Source: Lysobacterales bacterium (GTDB taxonomy: Bacteria; Pseudomonadota; Gammaproteobacteria; Xanthomonadales; Marinicellaceae). Taken from it: a stretch of 54,067 bases of DNA. The notes beneath the pieces were generated by a model, which saw only the letters and a program-made list of their open reading frames with translations, ran no database searches and had not been told where the DNA came from. The stretch lies in assembly GCA_026982315.1 (NCBI GenBank), contig JALSHI010000049.1, positions 1-54,067 of the forward strand, in the 5' to 3' direction. Each line of letters starts with the position of its first letter. The stretch's first letter is position 1. The position numbers and the translations under genes are program-made. This document shows positions 25,432 to 37,082 of this stretch, in pieces.

Positions 25432-26582
25432 GGCTCTTCTCCTTGGGTGGAATGGTGATTGGCTGTTGCGCTGGATACAAACGGCTGATCCTTGGTAGGT
25501 ATTTTTTCTTCTTCCGGTTTTTCTGTAACCATCGGATCTGGATTAATGCGCCCCAGCGTGAGCGACCACACGCTGTTTGCAGGAAAACGGTATAGCCAGG
25601 GCCGCCAAAAATGATTCAGAACCCGTATGCGGCGATCACTGTCTCTTGTTGATCCCGCAACAGAGTCCGCACTGGGCCGGGCGTGCAAAGCCGTCCACCA
25701 GCTTCCATCCTGCTGAAAATGTTCCAGCGAGTAAGTCACGCCGTCAGTGGTATGAATTTCAGTGACCCACCGAGGTTGCAAAGGCCCCGCCGGTCGCGTC
25801 CTGACATCATCAAACCGAAGAAGCTTCAATGTCTGTAAAAGCCCGCCTTTCCATTCGCCGGGCCGGTTTCGCGCGTCAGCGTCACCGACTTCGTTCTCAC
25901 CTGCCGCTACTTCAACCACGGATTGCCGCGGAACCTCCTCCAGCAGTGATTTACCCGCCGCAGAACCCTGGGTGCTGCCGATCAGGCGTATTGACTGAAT
26001 ATGCCCGGGTTTCAACTCCAGCACAGTTCTGTCTATCCATTGCATGGGGTCCAGCGGTGCATATACCTGCTTGTTCACCAGATAAGCCTGGTGCTCGCCT
26101 GCCTGGCGTACGAAACCACCTGGCCCATGTCGTGACGTCTTGCCTATGACAAAATCCTCCAACAGTTCATCACCGGCCATGAGAATCACGTGAGTGCCTT
26201 GCTGCTCATCCAGCCCCAGTTGAGGCAACAAGGCTGGTTGTGCGGTCTTGTTTTCCACAATTTTCATCTCCCGCAAGGGCAAAATAAAATCCACCACAGC
26301 CTGTAAATTCGCCGGATAGCTGTCTTTTTCCAGCACCGTCCACCGCTTGTTTGCTTTGACCAGGGTGAGTTTCCCCTGCGCCGACCACAGAACCACCTTG
26401 TCCAGCGCACTGGTGCGCTGGCGCAAATTCGGCAAAAACCAACGATTTTCCAGATTGGACTGATGTGCGTCCCACTCAGTGGCAAACAAAACCAACAACG
26501 CCAACCCAATACTGACAGCCGCCAGTACAAGTTGTCGCCGGTGCACGGCTTTGCCTGAAAAAATCGCCCGTAGTCGCATCAT
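25428..26582 (-). CDS. DUF4340 domain protein of a Gld-like ABC operon
   Basis: A 384-residue membrane-anchored protein with one N-terminal helix (about 20-36) and an extracytoplasmic domain. LTLVKANKRWTVLEKDSYPA and the FVIGKTSRHGPGGFVRQAGE segment are characteristic of DUF4340, which is usually encoded next to GldG-like auxiliary ABC components. The start ATG 26582 overlaps the GldG-like stop (ATGA). The C-terminus is a low-complexity Pro/Glu-rich tail. Molecular role unknown. Confidence 0.78.
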   Translation of the reverse strand: MMRLRAIFSGKAVHRRQLVLAAVSIGLALLVLFATEWDAHQSNLENRWFLPNLRQRTSALDKVVLWSAQGKLTLVKANKRWTVLEKDSYPANLQAVVDFILPLREMKIVENKTAQPALLPQLGLDEQQGTHVILMAGDELLEDFVIGKTSRHGPGGFVRQAGEHQAYLVNKQVYAPLDPMQWIDRTVLELKPGHIQSIRLIGSTQGSAAGKSLLEEVPRQSVVEVAAGENEVGDADARNRPGEWKGGLLQTLKLLRFDDVRTRPAGPLQPRWVTEIHTTDGVTYSLEHFQQDGSWWTALHARPSADSVAGSTRDSDRRIRVLNHFWRPWLYRFPANSVWSLTLGRINPDPMVTEKPEEEKIPTKDQPFVSSATANHHSTQGEEP

Positions 26583-28459
26583 GACGAAAACCGCGTCTTT
26601 TTCAATCGCCGACGGCGCCATCGCCAGCTGATAATACCTACCACCCCCAGCAGTACCGGCACCAGCGTCAGGTTCAGTATCAGAACCATACGCCCCAAAG
26701 CGGCCACATCCTGATTAAAATTTCGCCGCACCGCACGCAATTTCTCCCGGATATCCAGTTTCACCTGCCGAAACCGTTGTAATTCCCGTTGTTGCTCTGG
26801 TGTCATAATCAACTTGTCTTCCGGCGCCTTGCCTTGTTGCCACTTGTTCAGTTCCCTCTCGGTTTCCCGTAATTGCTGAATCAGGTGTTGTTCGGTTTGC
26901 CGGAATTTTTTCTCGGATTGCTCCCGCAACGTGGCGACTGTCGTAAATGGACGATCAATATGGTGGCGGGACGGTATGCCAATCAGATCCGCATCACTGC
27001 TGAGGTGATCGACCAGACGGCGGAAAAATGCACCATTGTCGGCAAATGCCCGGTACACCACCTGACCGGTATCCATCGACCTTTGGGTCCAGGCATGATT
27101 GAGCAGCCAATCGACATCTGCCACCAGAACGGTGCCGCCAGGCACCGCAGTGGCACCTGATGGTGGCCGTCGCGCTCCGCTCTCCCGTCCAGCCACAACA
27201 GGCGGGGTCAGGCGGATGGCCAGCGGGTGATTGGCTAACGGCTGCCGGGCATCTGCTGATAAGGGCTGTTCCCCGTGGGTCTGAGAGTCACGCCACTGTG
27301 AAAATTTAACGGGACGGAAACGGGCATTGTCATGCCAGAGAACACGGCGCTGGGATGCTTGGGCAGTATCCCAGCGCTGATCAAAAAAACCTGCGGCCAC
27401 CAGGTGAATGCGCTGCAAATCCGCTGTGAGAATATCCTGACGATCAATGGCTTGACCACGCAGCACCATCAATACCGGAGAGATCGTCTCACTGTTTTTC
27501 GCTTTGCCACGATCCCGTCCATTCGCAGGCAGGCGAGTATCCACCAGAACCTGGGTCGCATCAAAATCAACTCCCAGAATATTGGCCAAACCGCTCAAAT
27601 CCGAGCGCGGCGGCACACCCAGCGGTGTAGGAGTGACCAGTAGCGGATCAACAAAAACCGCCAGCTTGCCACCATGAGCCACATAATCCCGAATAGCGGC
27701 CACTGACTGTGCATCCAGAGAAGGCGGGTGTATCAGCAACACCAAATCCACCTCTGCAGACAGCGGCTTCAAAGGCAGGGACAGTGTCTGCATGTGTACA
27801 TTGGACGGCAGGCTGTGAAACGCAATGCCCATGCCATAGGGGTTTTCACGATCCTGCAAAACAGCGTCCGGCACTTGACTGAGCAAGGCCACCTGGCGTG
27901 GCGCATGACTGTTCAACAACCGCTCAACCATCCGCGCTAGCTGATATTCCAAAAAAGGTTCCTGCTCCGGTTTGAGCAGAGGCAAAGTCTCCAAACCATC
28001 AAGCTCATTGGTTCCGCTGATGCCAAAAAAAAGCGGCTGACTTGTTTCGGTGCCAGGCATGGGTTTCAAGCCATGGGAAAAAGCCAAATCTTCTTCCCGG
28101 GAAAATGGGGCTGGTTGTACCTGGTGGATTTGCAACCGACCATGACTAAACAACCGCATTTCTTCCAGCAATTTGCCAACCCGCTCCCGATAGGCACGCA
28201 AAGTCGGATAACGTTTGGTAATTTCCGGAGAAAAGAAAATCCGTAACTGAATCGGGGCCTGAATCTCATTGAGAATATTTCGGGTACCCGGGCTCAGCGT
28301 AAACAACTGATCCTCAGTGACATCCCAACGCAACTGGTTCAATAGCGGCGAGTGACTGACAAACCAGGCGAACAACACATAAATCACCATCAGCCATAGC
28401 AGGCTTGCCAGCGCCGAAGGCGGCTGATAGAACTTTACAGGGCGTGAGTTTTTTTCCAT
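26579..28459 (-). CDS. GldG-like auxiliary ABC transporter protein
   Basis: A 626-residue protein with a membrane helix near each end (about 18-38 and 594-614). The extracytoplasmic part starts with LRWDVTEDQLFTLSPGTRNI and contains LRIFFSPEI, the hallmarks of the GldG/ABC_transp_aux family. Before the last helix is a long charged helical stretch (about 495-590) that looks like a coiled coil. In Bacteroidetes GldG works with GldA and GldF in gliding. In proteobacteria the same trio occurs without gliding genes and has no settled function. It overlaps the permease gene by 25 bp. Confidence 0.82.
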   Translation of the reverse strand: MEKNSRPVKFYQPPSALASLLWLMVIYVLFAWFVSHSPLLNQLRWDVTEDQLFTLSPGTRNILNEIQAPIQLRIFFSPEITKRYPTLRAYRERVGKLLEEMRLFSHGRLQIHQVQPAPFSREEDLAFSHGLKPMPGTETSQPLFFGISGTNELDGLETLPLLKPEQEPFLEYQLARMVERLLNSHAPRQVALLSQVPDAVLQDRENPYGMGIAFHSLPSNVHMQTLSLPLKPLSAEVDLVLLIHPPSLDAQSVAAIRDYVAHGGKLAVFVDPLLVTPTPLGVPPRSDLSGLANILGVDFDATQVLVDTRLPANGRDRGKAKNSETISPVLMVLRGQAIDRQDILTADLQRIHLVAAGFFDQRWDTAQASQRRVLWHDNARFRPVKFSQWRDSQTHGEQPLSADARQPLANHPLAIRLTPPVVAGRESGARRPPSGATAVPGGTVLVADVDWLLNHAWTQRSMDTGQVVYRAFADNGAFFRRLVDHLSSDADLIGIPSRHHIDRPFTTVATLREQSEKKFRQTEQHLIQQLRETERELNKWQQGKAPEDKLIMTPEQQRELQRFRQVKLDIREKLRAVRRNFNQDVAALGRMVLILNLTLVPVLLGVVGIISWRWRRRRLKKTRFSS

Positions 28460-29181
28460 TCCAGCATCAATCCGGTGGCCACCAGGAAAATCGCTATAGT
28501 GCCCACAAAATACAGCCCATCAGCAACATTCACTATGCCATCGGCCAGGCGCCTGAAGTGGGACAAAAAACTCACAGCAGAAGCCAGTTCAGTGAAAAAA
28601 CGCGCAAATCCAGATGTAGAGCTCTCCAGTTCAGCCGCAGTCATCCCCGGCCACAACAGCAGAAAAAGCAGAAACACCGTAACCACAAAGGCCACCACCT
28701 GGTTGCGCGTAGAGGCCGACACCAGGGAACCTGCTGCCAGCATGGCACCAGCCATCAACCAACTGGCCAGATAAGCGGCCAGAACCTTGCCATTGTCCGG
28801 CTCCCCCAGATAGTTAATGGTCAGCCACAAGGGGAATGTCAGCGCCAGCGCCAGCGCCACAAAAGCCCAGGCAGCCAAAAACTTGCCTATCACAATGGTC
28901 GCCGGGGGCACCGGTAAAGTCAACAATAGCTCAATATTACCGGTTTGCCGTTCCTCAGCCCACAGACGCATACTGACCGCCGGCAAAAAAAACATAAAAA
29001 GCCAGGGAAGCAGGGAAAAGAACGGCCCCAAATCAGCCTGCCCACGGCCGAATAAATCACCCAGCGTAAATGTCATCAATGCCGTCATAAAGACAAAAAT
29101 GATTAAAAACACCCAAGCAATGGGTGTGGAAAAATAGGCGCTCAATTCACGGCGAACAATGCCGCCGATAACTGTACTCAT
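28435..29181 (-). CDS. ABC-2 type permease (GldF-like)
   Basis: A 248-residue membrane protein with six predicted helices and no large soluble domain. SAYFSTPIAWVFLIIFVFMT and WAEERQTGNIELLLTLPV are typical of ABC-2 permeases of the GldF/Nos type. It pairs with the ATPase encoded just upstream (four-base overlap) and the GldG-like protein downstream. Substrate unknown. Confidence 0.85.
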   Translation of the reverse strand: MSTVIGGIVRRELSAYFSTPIAWVFLIIFVFMTALMTFTLGDLFGRGQADLGPFFSLLPWLFMFFLPAVSMRLWAEERQTGNIELLLTLPVPPATIVIGKFLAAWAFVALALALTFPLWLTINYLGEPDNGKVLAAYLASWLMAGAMLAAGSLVSASTRNQVVAFVVTVFLLFLLLWPGMTAAELESSTSGFARFFTELASAVSFLSHFRRLADGIVNVADGLYFVGTIAIFLVATGLMLEWKKTHAL

Positions 29182-30158
29182 CGCAAAGCACCCAGATTAA
29201 CCCGGGAAGTCTCGTCCACAACCTGGTTCACATCTGTGGACTGTGAGCCGGTGAGATTGCGGAACACTTCATCAAGGCGGCCGGCTTCCATGCGCAACCG
29301 GCGAACAACCACATCATGCTGGCGTAAAAAGTGGCTGATTTCGTCAAAAATATACAGCCCCTGGGTGGGGATGACCGTGATTTGCTTGCGACGGGCATGA
29401 TATTCCACATCCAGTACACACGGCAGCGATTTTAGCTGATCCAGCACGGTAAAAGGGATATCCGCCTCGAAACTGACCGCCCGATGATAACGCGAGTACA
29501 TTTCAAGCTGATGCGGCGTCCCCCGGGCCACCAACTGGCCATTGGCAATAATAATCACCCGGTCACAAACTGCATTCACTTCTTCCAGTATATGGGTGGA
29601 AAGAATGATGGTTTTGTGCTGGGCCATATTGGTGATCAATTCACGCACCTGCTGCTTCTGGTTGGGGTCAAGGCCATCGGTGGGCTCGTCCAGGATGAGC
29701 ACTTGCGGGTCATGAATCACCGCTTGCGCCAAACCCACACGCCGTTTAAAACCCTTGGACAAGGTCTCGATACGCTGGGTTGCGACTTTTTCCAGATCCA
29801 GCAACCACACCACACGCTCCAGCCCTGCTTGCAAAGCGCTTCCTCGCAAGCCGCGCATCTGGCCAATAAACCGGAGAAAATCCCAGACCCGCATTTCGCC
29901 GTAACCGGGCGCACCTTCAGGCAAGTAGCCCACACACCGTTTAACGGCCAACGGCTGGGCCTGGACATTCAGGCCACAGACTTCGATTTCCCCGGTGTCT
30001 GGGGGCAAGTAACCGGTTATCATTTTCATGGTGGTGGTTTTTCCAGCCCCATTGGGGCCCAAAAAACCCAGCACCTCGCCGGTTTGGGCCACAAAGGTCA
30101 AATCCCGAACCACCGTGTGGTCATGAAAACGTTTACTGATCCGGTAACAGGAAATCAT
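29178..30158 (-). CDS. ABC transporter ATP-binding protein (GldA-like)
   Basis: A 326-residue ATPase with Walker A GPNGAGKTT, signature LSKGFKRRVGLAQAV and Walker B VLILDEPTDGLD. After the nucleotide-binding domain comes the extra C-terminal domain of about 90 residues seen in GldA/CcmA-like exporters. ATG 30158 matches the family start (MISCYRISKRF). A longer reading from 30233 adds 25 unrelated residues. It heads a five-gene overlapping operon: ATPase, permease, GldG-like, DUF4340, DUF423. Confidence 0.9.
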   Translation of the reverse strand: MISCYRISKRFHDHTVVRDLTFVAQTGEVLGFLGPNGAGKTTTMKMITGYLPPDTGEIEVCGLNVQAQPLAVKRCVGYLPEGAPGYGEMRVWDFLRFIGQMRGLRGSALQAGLERVVWLLDLEKVATQRIETLSKGFKRRVGLAQAVIHDPQVLILDEPTDGLDPNQKQQVRELITNMAQHKTIILSTHILEEVNAVCDRVIIIANGQLVARGTPHQLEMYSRYHRAVSFEADIPFTVLDQLKSLPCVLDVEYHARRKQITVIPTQGLYIFDEISHFLRQHDVVVRRLRMEAGRLDEVFRNLTGSQSTDVNQVVDETSRVNLGALR

Positions 30159-30402
30159 CGCCTGTTTTATATCTCCATTTCTGCAATAGACCGGCACAAC
30201 CCGAGGCTTCACCCCAAGCGGGTTCCGTGACAAAGTCCGGCCAAAAACGCATAAAAATCCCTTCTGGCCGACTGGCGCTGTAAGGACGAACCTTGTAAAA
30301 TCCCACCACTTGCAATGTCATCGCTCACCATCAGACTGTCTTAGCCAGTCCATTCCCGCTTTCATGCCGCATGGGAGTTTCTGTCAAGCAACTGTATAAA
30401 CT

Positions 30403-31458
30403 ATGACAAAAATGCTGGAACAATTGCCAGAAGGGCTGCTTGACCTGCCTGCCCATCAACTTCATACCCGTATTGACGATCATACCCTGATTCATCTGGA
30501 CGGCAAAATCCAGCGGCCGGTTTTTGTGTCCATTTTACAGCATGGGGATGAGCACACTGGCTGGGACGCATTGCGTGACTATCTGAAAAACCATTTGCAG
30601 CATGGACTAACCCGAAGCCTGATTATTCTATTCGGCAACATCCAGGCTGCGGCCCTCAACCGGCGTAAATTACCGGGTCAACCGGACTTTAACCGCCGCT
30701 GGCCCGGCAAACGCATTCCCGATGATGCCATTGCCCGCCGGCTTCGCGTCATCACTGATAAAATGCGGCAAGCCAATCTGTTCGCCAGTGTGGACATTCA
30801 CAACAATTCCGGCCGTAACCCACACTATTCCGGCATCAATCGCCTGGAAAAGCCGTTTTTGAATTTGGCCTCACTGTTTTCCAGCCGCATGATTCATTTC
30901 ACCAGTCCCGACGGCATTCAGTCCAGCGCCTTTAGCCGGTTTTGTCCGGCCATTACCGTGGAAAGCGGGCTTTCCGGCACCGCCGACGGGCGGGAGCAAA
31001 CCCATACTTTTCTGGAGCTATTGCTCACCCAAACCAATCTTGAGAAAGTTCCCGGCATTTTGGAACACCCGGAAATCTACCGGGTGTTCGCCAGCGTCAA
31101 GGTTCGGCCGGATGTGCCTTTCCGCATTGGTACAGGGCCGTCAACAGATAGCGATGAGTTCGTCATTAAAAAAGACCTGGACTTCCTGAACTTCCAACGC
31201 GTTGAAGGCGGGCAAGTCTTTGGCTGGACAAAAGGCCCCATGCCGTTGCTGGTCGAAGACCAGGAAGGTTGTGATATAACCTGCGGCTGGTTTGCCATTG
31301 AACAAGATCGTGTCCTGCTGAAACACCCGGCTGTACCGGCCATGATTACCCAAAAACCTCAGGCCATTATGGATGACAGTCTCTGCTACCTGATGCAGCC
31401 TGTACAGCCACCGGCCATGACCCGAACTGTCAAAAACACCACAGAGGAATCCGCATGA
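30403..31458 (+). CDS. Succinylglutamate desuccinylase/aspartoacylase-family hydrolase (M14-like)
   Basis: A 351-residue zinc-dependent hydrolase with the fold-typical ligands in LQHGDEHTGWDAL (His/Glu, about 47-59) and SVDIHNNSG (His, about 128). The family deacylates N-acyl amino acids or trims small peptides. Substrate here cannot be read from sequence. No Shine-Dalgarno precedes ATG 30403, and TATAAAC lies directly before it, so the message may be nearly leaderless or start at the ATG 9 bp on. The stop overlaps the SDR start (ATGA). Confidence 0.8.
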   Translation: MTKMLEQLPEGLLDLPAHQLHTRIDDHTLIHLDGKIQRPVFVSILQHGDEHTGWDALRDYLKNHLQHGLTRSLIILFGNIQAAALNRRKLPGQPDFNRRWPGKRIPDDAIARRLRVITDKMRQANLFASVDIHNNSGRNPHYSGINRLEKPFLNLASLFSSRMIHFTSPDGIQSSAFSRFCPAITVESGLSGTADGREQTHTFLELLLTQTNLEKVPGILEHPEIYRVFASVKVRPDVPFRIGTGPSTDSDEFVIKKDLDFLNFQRVEGGQVFGWTKGPMPLLVEDQEGCDITCGWFAIEQDRVLLKHPAVPAMITQKPQAIMDDSLCYLMQPVQPPAMTRTVKNTTEESA

Positions 31459-32222
31459 AACTAAGCGAAAGCAAAGCCCTGATTACCGGTGGCGCCTCCG
31501 GCCTGGGATTGGCCTGCGCCCGGGCAATTATCGCCGCCGGTGGAGAAGTCACCTTACTGGATATCAACCCGGAATCCGGCGCCGCGGCTATCGCCGAACT
31601 GGGCAATCGTGCCCGCTTTCAGGTCGCCGACGTCAGTGACGAAGCCGCGGTAGCCGATGCCGTGGATGCCGCAGTCAAGGCGCATGGGCAACTCAATGTG
31701 GTCATCAACTGTGCGGGCATACTTTCCCCTGGTCGCGTTTTGGGTCGCGAAGCCCCCATGCCACTGGAGCACTTCAGCCGGGCTGTCAATATCAACCTCA
31801 TTGGCAGTTTTAATGTCGCCAAGGCGGCCGCCTGGGCCATGCAGAACAACCCTGCCGACGAAGACGGCCAACGGGGCGTCATTATCCACACCGCTTCCAT
31901 CGCCGCTTTTGAAGGGCAAATTGGACAAAGCGCCTATGCCGCTTCCAAAGCCGGTATTGTCGGCATGACCCTGCCCATGGCCCGCGAACTGGCCCGTTTC
32001 GGCATTCGCGTCATGACCATTGCCCCCGGGGTTTTCCTGACACCCATGGTGGCCGGCCTGCCGGATGAGATTCAACAAGCCTTGGGGGCTTCCGTGCCCT
32101 TTCCTTCCCGTCTGGGGAAACCGGCGGAGTTTGCCGATACCGCCGCGCATATCATTGAAAACACTTACCTCAATGGCAGTGTGATTCGCTTAGATGGCGC
32201 CACCCGTTTAGCGCCAAAGTAG
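31455..32222 (+). CDS. SDR dehydrogenase, 3-hydroxyacyl-CoA dehydrogenase type-2 (HSD10-like)
   Basis: A 255-residue classical short-chain dehydrogenase. TGGASGLG (11-18) binds NAD(H), NCAG follows strand 4, and the catalytic set Ser/Tyr/Lys includes YAASKAG. The region IHTASIAAFEGQIGQSAYAA and the end VFLTPMVAGLPDEIQ resemble HSD17B10-type 3-hydroxyacyl-CoA dehydrogenases, which act in beta-oxidation of branched or short acyl-CoAs. It is translationally coupled to the upstream hydrolase, an unusual pairing. A strong terminator follows. Confidence 0.87.
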   Translation: MKLSESKALITGGASGLGLACARAIIAAGGEVTLLDINPESGAAAIAELGNRARFQVADVSDEAAVADAVDAAVKAHGQLNVVINCAGILSPGRVLGREAPMPLEHFSRAVNINLIGSFNVAKAAAWAMQNNPADEDGQRGVIIHTASIAAFEGQIGQSAYAASKAGIVGMTLPMARELARFGIRVMTIAPGVFLTPMVAGLPDEIQQALGASVPFPSRLGKPAEFADTAAHIIENTYLNGSVIRLDGATRLAPK

Positions 32223-32242
32223 TATTCAGCCAAAATCCAGCA

Positions 32243-32282
32243 GCACAAAAAAACCCGGTGAGCACACCGGGTTTTTTTGTGC
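32243..32282. terminator. Bidirectional terminator between the SDR gene and rpmA
   Basis: A perfect 18-bp inverted repeat (GCACAAAAAAACCCGGTG, loop AGCA, reverse complement) with A/T runs on both sides of a GC core. It serves the convergent SDR and rplU-rpmA transcripts. Confidence 0.92.
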
Positions 32283-32301
32283 TTGGTGTTAGGCAACCAG
32301 T

Positions 32302-32562
32302 CTAGGCGGTTTCCTCTACCACCACAAACTTGCGCTTTTTAGGGCCACGCTGAACAAATTTCACTGTGCCGTTACGGAGCGCAAACAGCGTGTGGTCTCG
32401 TCCCATACCAACGCCTTCACCGGCATGAAAACGCGTGCCGCGCTGGCGAACGATGATATTGCCTGCCAGAACAGATTCACCACCGTAGCGCTTCACACCC
32501 AAATACTTTGGATTGGAATCCCGTCCATTCCGGGTACTACCTGCTGCTTTCTTGTGAGCCAT
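32302..32562 (-). CDS. rpmA: 50S ribosomal protein L27
   Basis: An 86-residue L27, starting [16 protein letters not shown] with no N-terminal extension to be cleaved as in Firmicutes, and with the [17 protein letters not shown] core. The N-terminal tail reaches the peptidyl transferase centre. It lies 14 bp after rplU, the usual order. Confidence 0.98.
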   Translation of the reverse strand: MAHKKAAGSTRNGRDSNPKYLGVKRYGGESVLAGNIIVRQRGTRFHAGEGVGMGRDHTLFALRNGTVKFVQRGPKKRKFVVVEETA

Positions 32563-32576
32563 TGCGATTTACCTCT

Positions 32577-32888
32577 TTATGCGCTGATTTTGGTGATTTT
32601 CAGCTCAGTATAATTCTGGCGATGCCCCATTTGCTTGCGATGGTGCTTGCGCCGTCTGAACTTGATGATGCGAATTTTCTTGCCACGCCCATTGCTGAGC
32701 ACTTCGGCTTCCACTGAACCGCCTTCAACAACCGGCTGGCCAATTTTGATGGTTTCGCCATCAGAAACCATCAGCACCTTCTCCAGGTTGATCTTTTCGC
32801 CCGGCGCTACGCCAAGGCTTTCCACGCGAATCACATCGCCTTCGGCCACTCGATACTGCTTGCCGCCTGTTTCCACAACTGCGTGCAT
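32577..32888 (-). CDS. rplU: 50S ribosomal protein L21
   Basis: A 103-residue L21 (the E. coli length) from ATG 32888, with the start [18 protein letters not shown] and the C-terminal [20 protein letters not shown] lies 7 bases before this ATG; an ATG four codons upstream would use up that Shine-Dalgarno. It binds 23S rRNA. Promoter at 32986-33014. Confidence 0.98.
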   Translation of the reverse strand: MHAVVETGGKQYRVAEGDVIRVESLGVAPGEKINLEKVLMVSDGETIKIGQPVVEGGSVEAEVLSNGRGKKIRIIKFRRRKHHRKQMGHRQNYTELKITKISA

Positions 32889-32985
32889 AAAACACTCCAC
32901 ATATTAACTTGTTGAACCCGGTTGCTCCCGGGCATTTCCGGCGGGTTTCCACCTGCGCGCAACGCCTCGGGACTAAAGAGCGGGG

Positions 32986-33014
32986 ATTTTACACGCTCAC
33001 GCCAAAGCGGTCAA
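32986..33014 (-). promoter_or_regulatory. Promoter of rplU-rpmA
   Basis: Minus-strand TTGACC (33009-33014), a 17-bp spacer and TAAAAT (32986-32991) form a near-consensus sigma70 promoter about 98 bp before rplU. The leader contains a GC-rich hairpin (CCCGG...CCGGG, about 32920-32940) that may affect expression. Confidence 0.75.
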
Positions 33015-33066
33015 CCACCATTGACCGATATCTTCACATAGCACGCCATACCCGTCGTCCGGCAAC

Positions 33067-33927
33067 TTAAACACCCCGGCTGAAAGTGTCGCAATCTTCC
33101 ATGCGGCCAGACTGCATCCCGCGCTTGAGCCAGTAAGCCCGCTGCTGGCTGGTGCCATGAGTGAACGCTTCTTCATTCACTCGCCGACCAGCACGCCGCT
33201 GCAAGCGATCATCGCCGATGGAAGCGGCCGCCTGCAAACCTTCCTCCACATCACCTGGTTCCATCCAGTGATATTTCTGGTTGGAATGGTGCGCCCACAC
33301 ACCCGCTAAACAGTCAGCTTGCAATTCCAGCATGACTGAATATTTGTTGACCTCGGCCCGGCTACGGGCGTTTGCCTGCATTTGCCGCATTTTTCGCTCG
33401 GCTCCAGTGAGATTTTGCACATGATGGCCAATTTCATGGCCAATCACGTAAGCGCGGGCAAAATCACCCGGTGCCCCCAGTTGCTTGAGCTGATTAAAAA
33501 AGCCCAGGGACAAATATACCTTTTGATCGCCGGGGCAATAAAACGGGCCGGTAGCCGCCGAGTTTACGCCACACCGGGATTGCACCATATTGTCAAACAA
33601 CACCAGGGTCGGCTTGTGATATCGCGCGCCGCGCTTGGCAAACTCCTGAGCCCAGACATCTTCTGTCGAACCAAGGATATAAGCCACGAATTCGGCCATT
33701 TCCTGTTCAGCCGCCGAGCGCTGCGCCACCGGCGCTGTATTGCCACCACCGGTTAATGCGCCACTGCCACCCAACTGCTGCAACAAAGCCAGCGGATTCT
33801 TGCCGGTGAGCACGGAAAAAACCAGTACGGCAACAATCATCCACCCACTCATTTTGAATCCGCCAACGGCCCGGCGGCCGCGACGGTCTTCAATATTGTC
33901 GCTTCGACGTCCACTTCTCCAACGCAT
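33067..33927 (-). CDS. ypfJ: YpfJ-family neutral zinc metallopeptidase
   Basis: A 286-residue protein of the YpfJ/DUF2342-like neutral zinc peptidase family. It starts MRWRSGRRSDNIEDRRG, the family hallmark, then has one membrane helix (GWMIVAVLVFSVLTG, about 29-43), a Gly-rich linker and a domain with the zinc motif HEIGHHVQ (about 166-173) and LELQADCLAGVWAHH. Probably anchored in the inner membrane facing the periplasm. ATG 33927 gives the conserved start; a longer frame from 34059 adds 44 unconvincing residues across the uvrA promoter. Divergent from uvrA. Substrate unknown. Confidence 0.9.
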   Translation of the reverse strand: MRWRSGRRSDNIEDRRGRRAVGGFKMSGWMIVAVLVFSVLTGKNPLALLQQLGGSGALTGGGNTAPVAQRSAAEQEMAEFVAYILGSTEDVWAQEFAKRGARYHKPTLVLFDNMVQSRCGVNSAATGPFYCPGDQKVYLSLGFFNQLKQLGAPGDFARAYVIGHEIGHHVQNLTGAERKMRQMQANARSRAEVNKYSVMLELQADCLAGVWAHHSNQKYHWMEPGDVEEGLQAAASIGDDRLQRRAGRRVNEEAFTHGTSQQRAYWLKRGMQSGRMEDCDTFSRGV

Positions 33928-33952
33928 GAAACATTTCCCGCTTAAAAAGGCG

Positions 33953-33980
33953 AGTATACCACTGCGGTCTTGAGCGCCAA
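33953..33980 (-). promoter_or_regulatory. Promoter of ypfJ
   Basis: Minus-strand TTGGCG (33975-33980), a 16-bp spacer and TATACT (33953-33958) preceded by TGG (extended -10 style) lie about 26 bp before the ypfJ start. Confidence 0.5.
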
Positions 33981-34026
33981 CCCGGCTGCAACCATTCTTG
34001 ACATTGACAAAACCGCCGGTTTTTGC

Positions 34027-34043
34027 CTGTTGTGCAGTACAAT
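34027..34043 (+). promoter_or_regulatory. Possible LexA (SOS) box over a -10 element before uvrA
   Basis: CTGT-N8-ACAA (34027-34042) differs by one base from the gammaproteobacterial core CTGT-N8-ACAG, and it overlaps a good -10 hexamer TACAAT (34038-34043) 28 bp before the uvrA start. uvrA is SOS-controlled in many gammaproteobacteria. The central bases are not the usual alternating TA, so this is only a candidate. Confidence 0.35.
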
Positions 34044-34070
34044 AGAATGTTTGCATCATTCCGGCTTCTC

Positions 34071-36953
<2,883 letters not shown>

Positions 36954-37046
36954 CACACTTAAAGACAAACAAAAAATAGCACAGGCTGGCAAGAACAGAG
37001 GCCAGATTTTAGGGCTCAGTTTTGACACAGGCAGGTGCGCGGGGGT

Positions 37047-37076
37047 AAAAAAAAGGCGCGTCATGCCTGACGCGCC
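37047..37076 (-). terminator. Strong stem with U-run on the minus strand, downstream of uvrA
   Basis: A perfect 9-bp stem GGCGCGTCA/TGACGCGCC (37055-37063 and 37068-37076) has eight consecutive A on its left, i.e. eight T after the stem on the minus strand. This is an excellent intrinsic terminator for a minus-strand transcript, but the nearest annotated gene upstream on that strand is the cupin gene at 41 kb. It therefore implies an unannotated minus-strand transcript across 37.08-37.3 kb, or the stem has another role, since a plus-strand TTGACA-N18-TAAAAA promoter-like pair (37022-37051) abuts it. Confidence 0.6.
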
Positions 37077-37082
37077 TGAATA

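Noticed and set aside
30133-30321. 62-codon minus-strand ORF before the ABC ATPase gene
   Set aside because: It overlaps the start of the ATPase in another frame, has only a weak Shine-Dalgarno and no recognisable similarity; it covers the operon leader.
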